A model generated the notes under the pieces. It saw nothing but the letters and a program-made list of their open reading frames with translations. It did no database searches and was not told the DNA's origin. From the NCBI GenBank assembly GCA_009781475.1, contig WQYB01000008.1:1-59524 (forward strand): a stretch of DNA of 59,524 nt, given 5' to 3'. Both the position numbers and the translations under genes were made by a program. The first letter of the stretch is position 1, and each line of letters begins with the position of its first letter. This document shows, piece after piece, positions 1 through 8,146 of this stretch. Origin of the DNA: Treponema sp. GTDB taxonomy: Bacteria > Spirochaetota > Spirochaetia > Treponematales > Breznakiellaceae.

Positions 1-83
1 ATAATGGTTCTTCCCGTTGGTACTTCACGAGGAACGGTAATACGGCGATCTGCCGGAATTTCTACAGTTTGCGTAATAGTCAT
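1..83 (-). CDS. antitoxin-like small protein, N-terminal part only
   Basis: The window cuts this minus-strand gene; only the first 27 codons are visible, starting at ATG 83-81. The visible protein begins MTITQTVEIPADRRITVPRE and continues VPTGRTI. This opening resembles short antitoxin-like or AbrB/DUF-type proteins that are frequent in treponemes, usually next to a toxin gene; that is recalled family knowledge, not a search. No toxin gene can be seen because it would lie outside the window. No good ribosome-binding site precedes the ATG. Start and frame are clear; the function is tentative. Confidence 0.5.
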   Translation of the reverse strand, partial: MTITQTVEIPADRRITVPREVPTGRTI

Positions 84-103
84 AGATTATATATAACATG
101 AAA

Positions 104-169
104 AAGAGCAAATTTCAAGAAGTAAGTCGTAAACCATGGAGAGTGCCGAAAGGCGCTCCCTTTTTTTTT
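104..169 (+). ncRNA. candidate short transcript ending in a strong terminator
   Basis: A sigma70-like pair, TTGCGT (69-74) and TATAAC (92-97) with 17 bp spacing, lies on the plus strand across the start of the antitoxin-like gene. About 40 bp further on is a strong Rho-independent terminator that serves no visible plus-strand gene. Together they would produce an RNA of roughly 65 nt running divergently from the small minus-strand gene. A 30-codon reading frame (98-190) overlaps but has no supporting features. Inferred from signals only. Confidence 0.25.
141..169 (+). terminator. Rho-independent terminator
   Basis: GAGTGCC and GGCGCTC form a 7-bp stem (one G-T pair) closed by a GAAA tetraloop and followed by nine T residues. 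It is the most canonical intrinsic terminator I see in the window. It points away from the minus-strand gene at 1-83 and no plus-strand gene lies directly before it. Confidence 0.7.
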
Positions 170-180
170 GGGAGAATGTC

Positions 181-207
181 CGCAGATTAACGCGGATTAA
201 ACGCGGA
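181..207. repeat. short tandem CGCAGATTAA-type repeat
   Basis: Three imperfect units in a row, CGCAGATTAA, CGCGGATTAAA and CGCGGAGGGA, lie just before a larger palindromic repeat. This is a separate motif from the CACGGAG family but has the same flavour of short, degenerate, dispersed module. No coding role is visible. Confidence 0.5.
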
Positions 208-230
208 GGGAGGAATTAAAAAATTTTCAT

Positions 231-340
231 CTCGCAGAGGCGCAGAGACTCAGAGGCGTAGTACGAAAACTTTTTATTTCTCCGTGAAGGCTTGTCCAGC
301 ACCTAAGTTTTAGGTGCTGGATGAATGTACTCCGTGGTTA
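231..340. repeat. CGCAGAG/CTCCGTG palindromic repeat with nested hairpin
   Basis: The left arm is built from CGCAGAGGCGCAGAGACTCAG and the right arm from CTCCGTGAA and TACTCCGTGGTTA, matching the dispersed repeat family of this window. The right arm is interrupted by a perfect 11-bp hairpin, CCAGCACCTAA (296-306) and TTAGGTGCTGG (310-320) with loop GTT. In the copy at 41331-41416 the corresponding site reads CTCCGTGAAACTCCGTGTAC without that hairpin. The copy therefore looks like one element that landed inside another. The whole stretch 84-535 is otherwise free of convincing genes. Confidence 0.75.
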
Positions 341-360
341 AAAATTTAAACGAATCAAAA

Positions 361-381
361 AAATGGTGACTGACACCATTT
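361..381. repeat. short REP-like hairpin
   Basis: AAATGGTG and CACCATTT form an 8-bp perfect stem around the loop ACTGA. A related hairpin, GGTGAC-A-GTCACC, lies at 49857-49869. Short GGTGNC/GNCACC palindromes of this kind recur in many bacterial genomes and may be mobilised by REP-associated tyrosine transposases; no such transposase is visible here. Confidence 0.5.
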
Positions 382-497
382 ACAAAATCATGTGTTCTTC
401 ATGTTCACCGTGAGCGCCGACAACTTCCTGAGTTACAGGGTTTACCAAGAAATCCATACTTTGACCATAAAAATACTTTTGCTTCTTCTTTTACTGA

Positions 498-526
498 TTG
501 TACAAAATGTTAAAAAATAATACAAT
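498..526 (+). promoter_or_regulatory. sigma70-like promoter of the signalling operon
   Basis: TTGTAC (498-503), a 17-bp spacer and TACAAT (521-526) precede the ATG at 536 by only nine bases. Transcription should start around 532-534, leaving two to four bases of leader and no room for a Shine-Dalgarno site, so the lipoprotein mRNA would be essentially leaderless. Confidence 0.55.
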
Positions 527-535
527 AAAACTTAG

Positions 536-1654
536 ATGAAAAGATTACTATTACTAATTTTCACTGTATTGATTATAATCTCCTGCTCTCCAATAAAGGA
601 ACAACAGCAGTACATTACCATAGGCGCGCTTTTGCCGCTTACAGGAGAATCGTCGGACGAAGGTATACGCGCTTTAAATGGAATGCAGCTTGCAAAACAA
701 AAAATAAATGAATCAGGCGGTATTTTGGGGAAAAAGCTGGATATCATTGTATTAAACGACAGAAGTGACGAGGATTATATTGTAAAACAATATAATCTTT
801 TAAAAGAAAAAGGCGTTGTCGCAATCATCGGTTCAAGTTATTCAGATGTTTCTATAGCACTTGCCAAAGCAGCCGAAAAAGACGGTATACCGATTATTTC
901 ACCTACCGCTTCAAATCCCGAATTAACAAGAAATCGTCCGAATGTATTCCGCGTGATTTTTATTGATGATTATCAGGCTGAAGCTATGGCATACTTTGCA
1001 TATAACATTTTAAATACCAGAAACGCATTAGTATTAAGAACCAGAAACTTCAGCGGCTATAAACGAGCAGCAGATGTATTTATTGAATTTTTTAATAAAC
1101 ACGGCGGAGATGTAAGCGTAGAGGATTTTTCATCCGAAGATGATATTTACAGGATTCTGTTAAACAATACAGTAAATAAACCTGATGTTATCTATTGCCC
1201 GGAAGATTATGTACTTGCAGCAAAAGCTATTAATACTGTTTATGAAATTGGTCTTGGCGGAACTTATGTACTGGGTAATGACGCTTATGATGGTATTTTA
1301 TCTTATGTGTCCAATCATGAAGCGATGAAAAATGTATTTTATTCATCACCTTTTTCTTATGACGACCAGGATATGGAAATAAGAAGTTTTGTAACAGATT
1401 ATCTTAACAACTTCTCTCAAATGCCCATGACGGGCGCTGCTACTGCTTATACTTGCGTATATATTTTGTCAGAAGCAATAAAAAAAGCAGGAAGTACAGA
1501 CAGAAACGCGATTATTTCCGCTATGAAAGAAAATGAAATGGATACAATATTAGGTAATATTAAATTTGATGAAAACAACAATCCGCATACAAATGTTTAT
1601 GTCATTCAGATAGAAGGCGGAATATATTCAACCTTTTTAAAATTTAAGTTATAA
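536..1654 (+). CDS. branched-chain amino acid-type substrate-binding lipoprotein
   Basis: A 372-residue lipoprotein with a signal peptide ending in IISC (lipidated Cys17). The mature part starts ITIGALLPLTGESSDEG and has the continuous type I periplasmic-binding fold expected of Leu/Ile/Val-binding relatives (Peripla_BP_6), including the GALLPLTG opening and the IIGSSYSDVS and SPTASNP ligand-cleft segments. No permease or ATPase gene follows. Instead a hybrid histidine kinase begins 14 bp downstream, so I infer that the protein works outside the inner membrane as a ligand-sensing partner of that kinase rather than as a transporter subunit. The ligand (amino acid, amide or other small molecule) cannot be told from sequence. 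A promoter sits almost on the start codon. Confidence 0.85.
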   Translation: MKRLLLLIFTVLIIISCSPIKEQQQYITIGALLPLTGESSDEGIRALNGMQLAKQKINESGGILGKKLDIIVLNDRSDEDYIVKQYNLLKEKGVVAIIGSSYSDVSIALAKAAEKDGIPIISPTASNPELTRNRPNVFRVIFIDDYQAEAMAYFAYNILNTRNALVLRTRNFSGYKRAADVFIEFFNKHGGDVSVEDFSSEDDIYRILLNNTVNKPDVIYCPEDYVLAAKAINTVYEIGLGGTYVLGNDAYDGILSYVSNHEAMKNVFYSSPFSYDDQDMEIRSFVTDYLNNFSQMPMTGAATAYTCVYILSEAIKKAGSTDRNAIISAMKENEMDTILGNIKFDENNNPHTNVYVIQIEGGIYSTFLKFKL

Positions 1655-1668
1655 TAACAGGGAAAACC

Positions 1669-4278
1669 ATGCTGCGAAATTTCAAAATAAAAACAAGGTT
1701 ATTAATATCATTTATGTTAATGGTATTTTTTACTTTGATTATTGGAATTACAGGTTACGTAAGCATTACTTCATTAAAATCACACACATCCAGAACAATT
1801 CAAAATGTAATAATTTTAACCGATATATACGATTACAACGCAATTATTAATGATAATCTGTTTAAAATGTTATATATCAGCGATATTAATTATGTTGATT
1901 ATGAAATGCAAACTGTTAAAGAACACGTAAAAATATTCCTGGAGCATCTTAACGATTATCTTGAAAATCAAAATCAGTTCGCCGAAATCTTTACACCCGG
2001 AGAAATGCAAAATTTATTAAATCTATTGGAAATGTATACCGATACTTATATTCCTGTAGTAAATGAAATATTAATCTTAACAGAACAAGATAAAAAAGAT
2101 GAAGCGCTTAGTGTTTACATAAACCGCTTTACTCCTATTTTTAATACATTTACATATTATATTAATGTCGGCTTTGAAAAAAATCTGGATTATTCACTGG
2201 ATGAATCAATAAGAATTAATGATTATACATCTTTAAACGCATATTTAATATTATTCTTAATTTTATTATCATTGGCTGTTTCAATTTTTCTGGCGCTGGC
2301 TGTTACAAAATCTATCGCCGCTCCTCTTTCTCAGTTGGGTATAGCGGCTGAAAAAATTGCGCTAGGAGAACTGGATGTCAAACTTGAACAATCTGAAAGT
2401 AATGATGAGATCGCGCATCTTTCACAGCGATTTAAAGATACAATACAGCAGTTAAATCAGAACCAGCAATTAAAAATGGAAGCCGTAAAAGCTCAGCTGG
2501 AAAAAGAAAAAGCGGAAGCTTCTACAAAATCAAAAAGCGATTTTCTTGCAAGAATGAGCCATGAAATCCGCACACCCATGAACGCCATTGTCGGAATGGC
2601 GGAATTACTTTTGCGAAACAACCTTTCAGATGAATCACGCAGTTATGCAATGGATATAAAACAAGCGGGCGGTAATTTAATTTCTATCATCAATGATATT
2701 CTTGACTTTTCAAAAATCGAATCAGGTAAATTGGAAATAATTCCTGTAAATTACCAACTAGCCTCGATTGTTAATGATACAGCCAGTATTATCCATACGC
2801 GGCTTTTGGAAAAACCAATTCAATTTTTTATTAATATAGAAGATTCCATTCCAAATAACCTTATAGGAGACGATGTACGGTTTCGTCAGATTCTTATAAA
2901 TCTTCTTTCCAATGCGGTAAAGTATACTGAAAAAGGACAAATAACTTTATCCATAAAAACAGAAAAACAGAATGATAAAACTATATGGCTAAAAATTTCT
3001 GTAACCGATACAGGTAAAGGGATTAAACCGGAAGACCAAATGAATTTATTTAACGAATTCTCTCAATTAGACGCGGTTAAAAATAGGGGTATCGAAGGCA
3101 CAGGTCTAGGTCTTGCGATAACAAAACGGTTATGTGTTGCAATGGGCGGAAACATCAGCGTAGAAAGCGAATACGGAAAAGGCACTAAATTTACAGTTTT
3201 TATCCCTCAGAATATTCATTCGGCTCAGCTTTTTGCAACAGAATATATCCGGGAAGGCAAACCGGAATTTGCAAATAATATGGAAAGTTCCGGCATTTCA
3301 ATATTCACTTATTCTGAAGTAAAAGTTTTACTTGTAGATGATATTTTATTAAATTTAAAAGTAGCTAAAGGACTTCTGACACCGTATAAGATGACAGTAG
3401 ATATATGTCAAAGCGGCGCTGAAGCAGTCGAAGCCGTAAAAAATAATAATTACGATTTAATTTTTATGGATCACATGATGCCTGAAATGGACGGCATCGA
3501 AACTACAAAATTAATACGTGAATGGGAAAATGAGCAGCATAAAAGTACGTTTGTTCCTATTGTAGCGCTGACTGCCAATGCAATTACCGGAATGCGGGAA
3601 ATGTTTATAGAAAAAGGTTTTAACGATTTTTTATCAAAACCCATAGATATTTACAAACTGGATGAAATTTTAAACAGCTGGATTCTTGAAGAAAAACGCA
3701 AGGATAAAATCGAAATCCAAATAAAGCCTGCCGCTGCCGCTGGTGCTATTGATCAAACGTTACAAAAAGCATTTTGTATCGATGCTCAAAACGCAATTAT
3801 CACATTAAAGGAATCATTTTCAGAAAATAACATCAAATTATTTACTGTTACCGCACATGCCATGAAATCCGCGCTGGCAAATATGGGAGAACATGATGCC
3901 TCTCAAACAGCGTTCGCATTTGAAAAAGCAGGTCAAAATTGTGACATTGATTTTATCAATATCAATATTGAAAACTTTTTAACATCTCTTGAAAATTTGA
4001 TAAAAAAACACGAAATACCGCAAAGCGTTATCGCAGATAATATAGATGAAGACACAGCGTACCTGACAGAGCAATTGCAGATTATTAAAACAGCCTGCAT
4101 AAATTACGATATTGACGCAGCATACGCTGCATTAGATAAATTAAAAGAAAAAACATGGAATACAAAAACCTATAATATGATTGAACAACTTCGGGACAAA
4201 CTGTTCATTTACAGTGATTTTGAAGGTGTTTTAAAACAGATAGATTTACCGGCAAATGATGAAATAGTAAAAAGTTAA
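1669..4278 (+). CDS. hybrid sensor histidine kinase (HAMP-HisKA-HATPase-REC-Hpt)
   Basis: An 869-residue membrane kinase. A first membrane helix at about 10-30 and a second at 191-213 bracket an extracytoplasmic helical sensor of about 160 residues, followed by HAMP (about 214-266). The HisKA motif SHEIRTPMNA gives phospho-accepting His298. The ATPase has an N box (NLLSNAVKY, about 408-420), a G1 box (VTDTGKGI, about 445-452) and GTGLGLAI near 478-485. A receiver domain follows with DD at 557-558 and phospho-Asp601 in FMDHMMPEMDG. An Hpt-like helical domain carries AHAMKSALANMGE (His730). All steps of a His-Asp-His relay are thus in one protein. It sits 14 bp after the substrate-binding lipoprotein, its likely ligand-sensing partner. 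No DNA-binding output is encoded nearby. Confidence 0.92.
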   Translation: MLRNFKIKTRLLISFMLMVFFTLIIGITGYVSITSLKSHTSRTIQNVIILTDIYDYNAIINDNLFKMLYISDINYVDYEMQTVKEHVKIFLEHLNDYLENQNQFAEIFTPGEMQNLLNLLEMYTDTYIPVVNEILILTEQDKKDEALSVYINRFTPIFNTFTYYINVGFEKNLDYSLDESIRINDYTSLNAYLILFLILLSLAVSIFLALAVTKSIAAPLSQLGIAAEKIALGELDVKLEQSESNDEIAHLSQRFKDTIQQLNQNQQLKMEAVKAQLEKEKAEASTKSKSDFLARMSHEIRTPMNAIVGMAELLLRNNLSDESRSYAMDIKQAGGNLISIINDILDFSKIESGKLEIIPVNYQLASIVNDTASIIHTRLLEKPIQFFINIEDSIPNNLIGDDVRFRQILINLLSNAVKYTEKGQITLSIKTEKQNDKTIWLKISVTDTGKGIKPEDQMNLFNEFSQLDAVKNRGIEGTGLGLAITKRLCVAMGGNISVESEYGKGTKFTVFIPQNIHSAQLFATEYIREGKPEFANNMESSGISIFTYSEVKVLLVDDILLNLKVAKGLLTPYKMTVDICQSGAEAVEAVKNNNYDLIFMDHMMPEMDGIETTKLIREWENEQHKSTFVPIVALTANAITGMREMFIEKGFNDFLSKPIDIYKLDEILNSWILEEKRKDKIEIQIKPAAAAGAIDQTLQKAFCIDAQNAIITLKESFSENNIKLFTVTAHAMKSALANMGEHDASQTAFAFEKAGQNCDIDFININIENFLTSLENLIKKHEIPQSVIADNIDEDTAYLTEQLQIIKTACINYDIDAAYAALDKLKEKTWNTKTYNMIEQLRDKLFIYSDFEGVLKQIDLPANDEIVKS

Positions 4279-4289
4279 CGTTTTACTAT
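4264..4289 (+). terminator. AT-rich hairpin at the end of the first kinase gene
   Basis: ATAGTAAAA (4264-4272) and TTTTACTAT (4281-4289) form a perfect 9-bp stem across the stop codon, with a run of six T at 4296-4301. The stem is AT-rich, so it may only attenuate. Its position fits with the next gene having its own TATAAT box. Confidence 0.4.
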
Positions 4290-4304
4290 TTCTGCCTTTT
4301 TTAG

Positions 4305-4334
4305 TGTATACAAGGAACACAAAAGTGATATAAT
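4305..4334 (+). promoter_or_regulatory. candidate promoter of the CheY-like gene
   Basis: A perfect TATAAT (4329-4334) with a weak TGTATA (4305-4310) 18 bp upstream lies nine bases before the ATG at 4344. The predicted start of transcription leaves two to four bases of leader and there is no Shine-Dalgarno sequence. Confidence 0.4.
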
Positions 4335-4343
4335 AGAATCAAT

Positions 4344-4706
4344 ATGAAAACAATTTTTGTTGTTGATGACAGCGCTACCAATCTTGTAGCAGCGAAGAAT
4401 GTACTTGCAGATAAATATAAAACATACACTTTACCGTCGGCTGCGAAAATGTTTTTATTTCTGGAAAAAATTACACCAGATTTAATTCTGCTTGATGTCG
4501 ATATGCCTGAAATGGATGGGTTTGAAGCCTTATCTATATTAAAATCAAACGATAAATTTAAAAAAATTCCAGTTATATTCCTTACAGGAATGAATGACAG
4601 TGAATCAGAAAAACGCGGCATACAAATTGGCGCAGTTGATTTTATAGTTAAACCTTTTTCTGCGCCGGAATTAATTAATCGTATTGAAAATCATACTAAA
4701 ATGTGA
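4344..4706 (+). CDS. single-domain response regulator (CheY-like)
   Basis: A 120-residue stand-alone receiver domain: FVVDDSATN for the acidic pocket, LILLDVDMPEMDG with phospho-Asp51, a Thr in PVIFLTGMND and the Lys of DFIVKPFSAPE. There is no output domain, so it should act by protein contact or as a phosphate shuttle. It lies between two hybrid kinases that each carry receiver and Hpt-like domains, which makes it a good candidate for linking their relays. Its end overlaps the longest reading frame of the next gene by 23 bases, or ends 16 bases before that gene's alternative start. Confidence 0.9.
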   Translation: MKTIFVVDDSATNLVAAKNVLADKYKTYTLPSAAKMFLFLEKITPDLILLDVDMPEMDGFEALSILKSNDKFKKIPVIFLTGMNDSESEKRGIQIGAVDFIVKPFSAPELINRIENHTKM

Positions 4707-7503
4707 TAAGACTATTGTAAACATGACAAGAAAAAAACAGCATGTATTAAACAGATTTATTATATTCTCTATTATTTTATTTTTGGTAATTCTTATTGTC
4801 GGCTGTTTTGCTTTTATTTTTTCCATGCGGCAGGTTATCAGAATGAGTAAAGGCGAAGAGCTTGCCCGAACGCTTGATTTAATGCGGATCGAACTTGAAA
4901 GTTCCGTAAACAGCAAAGTAATTGTTGCTGTTAAAATGGCTGAATCTCCGCTTATTATACGTTTCTTTTTAGACCCTACAAATAAAGAATTAGAGACAAT
5001 GGCTCTTGAAGAAATAGATTCGTATCACGAAACTCTTGCAGGTAATATATTCTGGGTAAACAATAATGATAAATTATTTTATTTTGACGATATTACTCCC
5101 TATATTCTAGATCCAAACCTGCCGGAAAATTACTGGTACAACATGACTTTATATGACACCGATGTTTATAATATTAATATTAATTATAATCCTGATTTAA
5201 ACATGACAAACTTATGGATCAATGCGCCTGTTTTTAATACAAACGGTATACCGCTTGGCATGGTTGGCAGCGGCATTGATATAACAGAGTTTATTACTTC
5301 TACCTATAAACATAACCTGGATAATATCGAATTATATTTTTTTAATTCTTTTGGAGAAATTACAGGTGCGACAAATACAGAATTAATTGTTAATAAAGAA
5401 CATATAGAAAATATACTTAATATAGACGGTTTGTTTGCAGATGCAAGCGGTTTAAAACCGGGAGAAACAAAAATTCTTGATTCTATTAACGGCAGAGCCG
5501 CAATTAGTACCGTTCCGCTTTTAAACTGGTATTCCATAGCAATTCTTCCCGACAGTATAGACGATTTTAAAAACCCTGTTTCAATTGTATTCATAATAAT
5601 GCTTGCGGTAATGGCTTTTGTTATTATTATTTTTAATGTATTCATCCGCAGGTTTCTAAAATCATTACGCGAAACTATGATATCTCTTGAACATGCCAAA
5701 AACGAAGCGGAAAGCGCAAACCAGAGCAAAAGCAGTTTTCTAGCTGTTATGTCACATGAAATCCGCACTCCGCTTAATGCGATTATCGGAATTGCACAAA
5801 TCGAAATGCAGGATAGAGGTTTACAAGACGGTCAAATGGCGGCGTATGAAAGGATATACAGTTCGGGGAACAGTTTGCTTGGAATTATAAATGACATTCT
5901 TGATATGTCTAAAATTGAAACCGGAAAAATCGATTTTAATCCGGTAGAATACGACGTACCCAGCCTTATAAATGACGCAGTTCAGCTTAACATGATACGC
6001 ATTGGTTCCAAACCAATAGAGTTTAAACTTGATATAAATGAAAACCTTCCGTCAAAACTTTACGGCGATGAATTAAGAATTAAACAAATTTTAAATAACC
6101 TTCTTTCCAATGCAATAAAATACACCGAAAAAGGATATGTAACACTGTCTGTAGACAATGAAACAACAGGCGGAGGCGTAATGCTGCGTTTTATCGTTGA
6201 AGATACCGGACAGGGATTTTTACCGGATGATAAAAAACGCATATTTTCCGAATATTTGCGTTTCAATGCCGTCGCAAACCGTTCTACAGAAGGAACAGGA
6301 CTTGGTTTAAATATAACAAAAAAACTTGTAGAAATGATGAACGGTAAAATTACAATTGAAAGCGAATACGGCAAAGGAAGCATATTTCATGTAACAATAA
6401 AACAAAAAGTTATGGACAATATGCCTATTGGCGCTGAACTTGCGCAAAGATTATGTAATTTTTCATTCACAGGCGCAAGACACAGAGGTAAAATCCAAAT
6501 CGTTTATGAACCTATGCCTTATGGAAATATACTGGTAGTAGATGATGTTGACACTAACCTTTTTGTAGCCGAAGGAATGCTTGCGTTTTATAAATTGAAT
6601 ATCGAAATGGCAGACAGCGGCTTTGCAGTTTTAGAAAAAATTAAAAGCGGCAAATCATACGACATTATATTCATGGATCACATGATGCCTTTAATGGACG
6701 GCATAGAAACTACAAAAAAACTGCGGCAAATGGGTTACACAGGTACGATTGTTGCATTGACAGCTAACGCTCTTGCCGGTAATGAAGAAATGTTTTCACA
6801 GAACGGTTTCAATGGATTTATTCCCAAACCGATTGACATTAAATTGCTTAATATAATATTAAACAGGTTTGTCCGTGACCGTTATCCGGAAGAAGCGAAA
6901 AAGTACAAACCGCAAAAGTCATTACAGCCTGATACAGAAATAATAAATCCAAAATTACTTCAGGTTTTCTGTAAAGACGCGCAAAAAGCAATTGTAACAC
7001 TAAAAGAAACATTAAATTCTGTCTGTACAAATGACAATATAAAATTATTTACATCAACCGCACATGCCATGAAATCGGCACTTGCGAATGTTGGCGAAAA
7101 GGAAGCGTCTGTTTTGGCATTTACGCTTGAAGAAGCCGGCTTAAAAGGCGATATTGATTTTATCAATAACAACATAGAAAAATTTATTAAATCCCTGGAA
7201 GAAGCAATAAATAAATCTTCATCAATTCATCTCCAGCAAAATAGCGGTAATGCTTCAGTGCCTTTACTCGATCCTCTGTCAGAAAATATTTCTTTTCTTA
7301 AAGAACAATTAAAAATTATAAAAGATGCCTGCGTAAATTACGACGACGATTCGGCGTACGCTTCATTAGACAGGTTAAAAGATGAAACATGGAGTGTAAA
7401 AACTGCCGGTATTCTTGAACAGCTTCGGGATATGCTGTACATATACACCGACTTTGACGGAGTAGTTCAACGTATAGATGAGCTATTATCAGATTATACT
7501 TGA
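4684..7503 (+). CDS. hybrid sensor histidine kinase with extracytoplasmic Cache-like sensor
   Basis: A 939-residue kinase if started at 4684; the ATG at 4723 (residue 40 bases on, MTRKKQHVLN) may be the real start because it lies after the CheY stop. Membrane helices at about 26-48 and 299-323 enclose a 250-residue Cache-like sensor (NNNDKLFYFDD, NYWYNMTLYD, GMVGSGIDIT). HisKA carries SHEIRTPLNA with His358, then N box NLLSNAIKYTEKGYV and GTGLGLNI. The receiver has phospho-Asp665 in FMDHMMPLMDG, and the C-terminus has an Hpt-like AHAMKSALANVGE. It is clearly paralogous to the kinase at 1669-4278 from HisKA to the end, while the sensors differ, pointing to duplication with sensor exchange. Confidence 0.9.
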   Translation: MKIILKCDKTIVNMTRKKQHVLNRFIIFSIILFLVILIVGCFAFIFSMRQVIRMSKGEELARTLDLMRIELESSVNSKVIVAVKMAESPLIIRFFLDPTNKELETMALEEIDSYHETLAGNIFWVNNNDKLFYFDDITPYILDPNLPENYWYNMTLYDTDVYNININYNPDLNMTNLWINAPVFNTNGIPLGMVGSGIDITEFITSTYKHNLDNIELYFFNSFGEITGATNTELIVNKEHIENILNIDGLFADASGLKPGETKILDSINGRAAISTVPLLNWYSIAILPDSIDDFKNPVSIVFIIMLAVMAFVIIIFNVFIRRFLKSLRETMISLEHAKNEAESANQSKSSFLAVMSHEIRTPLNAIIGIAQIEMQDRGLQDGQMAAYERIYSSGNSLLGIINDILDMSKIETGKIDFNPVEYDVPSLINDAVQLNMIRIGSKPIEFKLDINENLPSKLYGDELRIKQILNNLLSNAIKYTEKGYVTLSVDNETTGGGVMLRFIVEDTGQGFLPDDKKRIFSEYLRFNAVANRSTEGTGLGLNITKKLVEMMNGKITIESEYGKGSIFHVTIKQKVMDNMPIGAELAQRLCNFSFTGARHRGKIQIVYEPMPYGNILVVDDVDTNLFVAEGMLAFYKLNIEMADSGFAVLEKIKSGKSYDIIFMDHMMPLMDGIETTKKLRQMGYTGTIVALTANALAGNEEMFSQNGFNGFIPKPIDIKLLNIILNRFVRDRYPEEAKKYKPQKSLQPDTEIINPKLLQVFCKDAQKAIVTLKETLNSVCTNDNIKLFTSTAHAMKSALANVGEKEASVLAFTLEEAGLKGDIDFINNNIEKFIKSLEEAINKSSSIHLQQNSGNASVPLLDPLSENISFLKEQLKIIKDACVNYDDDSAYASLDRLKDETWSVKTAGILEQLRDMLYIYTDFDGVVQRIDELLSDYT

Positions 7504-7513
7504 TCGCAGTGTA

Positions 7514-7993
7514 TCAAAGAGCAGCATTATTTACATCAGCAGATGTGATGCTCAGCTTGCCGTCGGCTTTTCTTGTAGCAACTTTTTTAAAATATTCAAA
7601 GTATTTTTTATCCATTAACGCAATATGAGGTAAAACCCAGTCTTTTAAAAATCTTGTAAAAGAAGAAAGCGTCAGCCGTTTTCCCGCTTCATAATCTTTT
7701 ATATTTTCAACAACTGCAAGTACAAATGAATCGTGTTCTTTTTTATGTTCGGCATAACCGTCGAATTTGGTAGCAAGCATTAATTTTTCTTCTGTAGCAA
7801 AGTGTACTTTTACATACGAAACCGCATCATTTATAACCCTGTTAAAATAATTGTGTTCCTGAAGATCGTTACCGGTGACATGGTTAAACATTTCATTGAC
7901 CAAAGCTACCAATTCCTTGTGCTGATCATCTATTAGTTTAATCCCGCAAGAAAATTTATCCGACCATGTTATTAATTCGTTTTTTATATCCAT
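7514..7993 (-). CDS. bacteriohemerythrin
   Basis: A 159-residue hemerythrin-like oxygen-binding protein. All seven di-iron ligands are visible: His25 (DDQHKE), His64 and Glu68 (HFATE), His83 and His87 (HKKEH), His123 and Asp128 (HIALMD). In anaerobic or microaerophilic bacteria such proteins are thought to bind, deliver or scavenge oxygen. I start the gene at ATG 7993-7991, which has a GGAG site just upstream; a longer frame to 8044 would run into the tRNA. The gene is monocistronic, lies downstream of tRNA-Gln on the same strand and converges with the kinase operon. Confidence 0.93.
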   Translation of the reverse strand: MDIKNELITWSDKFSCGIKLIDDQHKELVALVNEMFNHVTGNDLQEHNYFNRVINDAVSYVKVHFATEEKLMLATKFDGYAEHKKEHDSFVLAVVENIKDYEAGKRLTLSSFTRFLKDWVLPHIALMDKKYFEYFKKVATRKADGKLSITSADVNNAAL

Positions 7994-8017
7994 AATTTCA
8001 CTCCAAAACAAGTTGTT

Positions 8018-8088
8018 TTCCCCAGGGAGGATTTGAACCCCCACAAGCAGATCCAGAGACTGCTGTGCTACCCTTACACAACCGGGGA
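8018..8088 (-). tRNA. tRNA-Gln (anticodon CUG)
   Basis: The minus strand folds into a 71-nt tRNA: acceptor TCCCCGG/CTGGGGA, D stem GTGT/GCAC, anticodon loop CTCTGGA (anticodon CTG) and T arm GGGGG-TTCAAAT-CCTCC, with discriminator A and no encoded CCA. The anticodon stem has a T-T mismatch next to the loop. A consensus-like promoter lies directly upstream. Confidence 0.88.
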
Positions 8089-8098
8089 TAGTAATTCC

Positions 8099-8127
8099 AT
8101 TTTATTAAAGCAAAATAAAAATGTCAA
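8099..8127 (-). promoter_or_regulatory. promoter of tRNA-Gln
   Basis: On the minus strand, TTGACA (8127-8122), a 17-bp spacer and TAAAAT (8104-8099) end about ten bases before the mature tRNA 5' end. This near-consensus pair supports standard sigma70 recognition in this organism. Confidence 0.75.
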
Positions 8128-8146
8128 TGTTAAAACACCCCTGGTG

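Noticed and set aside
98-190. 30-codon reading frame MKKSKFQEVSRKP... across the terminator
   Set aside because: It runs through the terminator stem and its T-run, has no ribosome-binding site and shows no domain; most likely chance.
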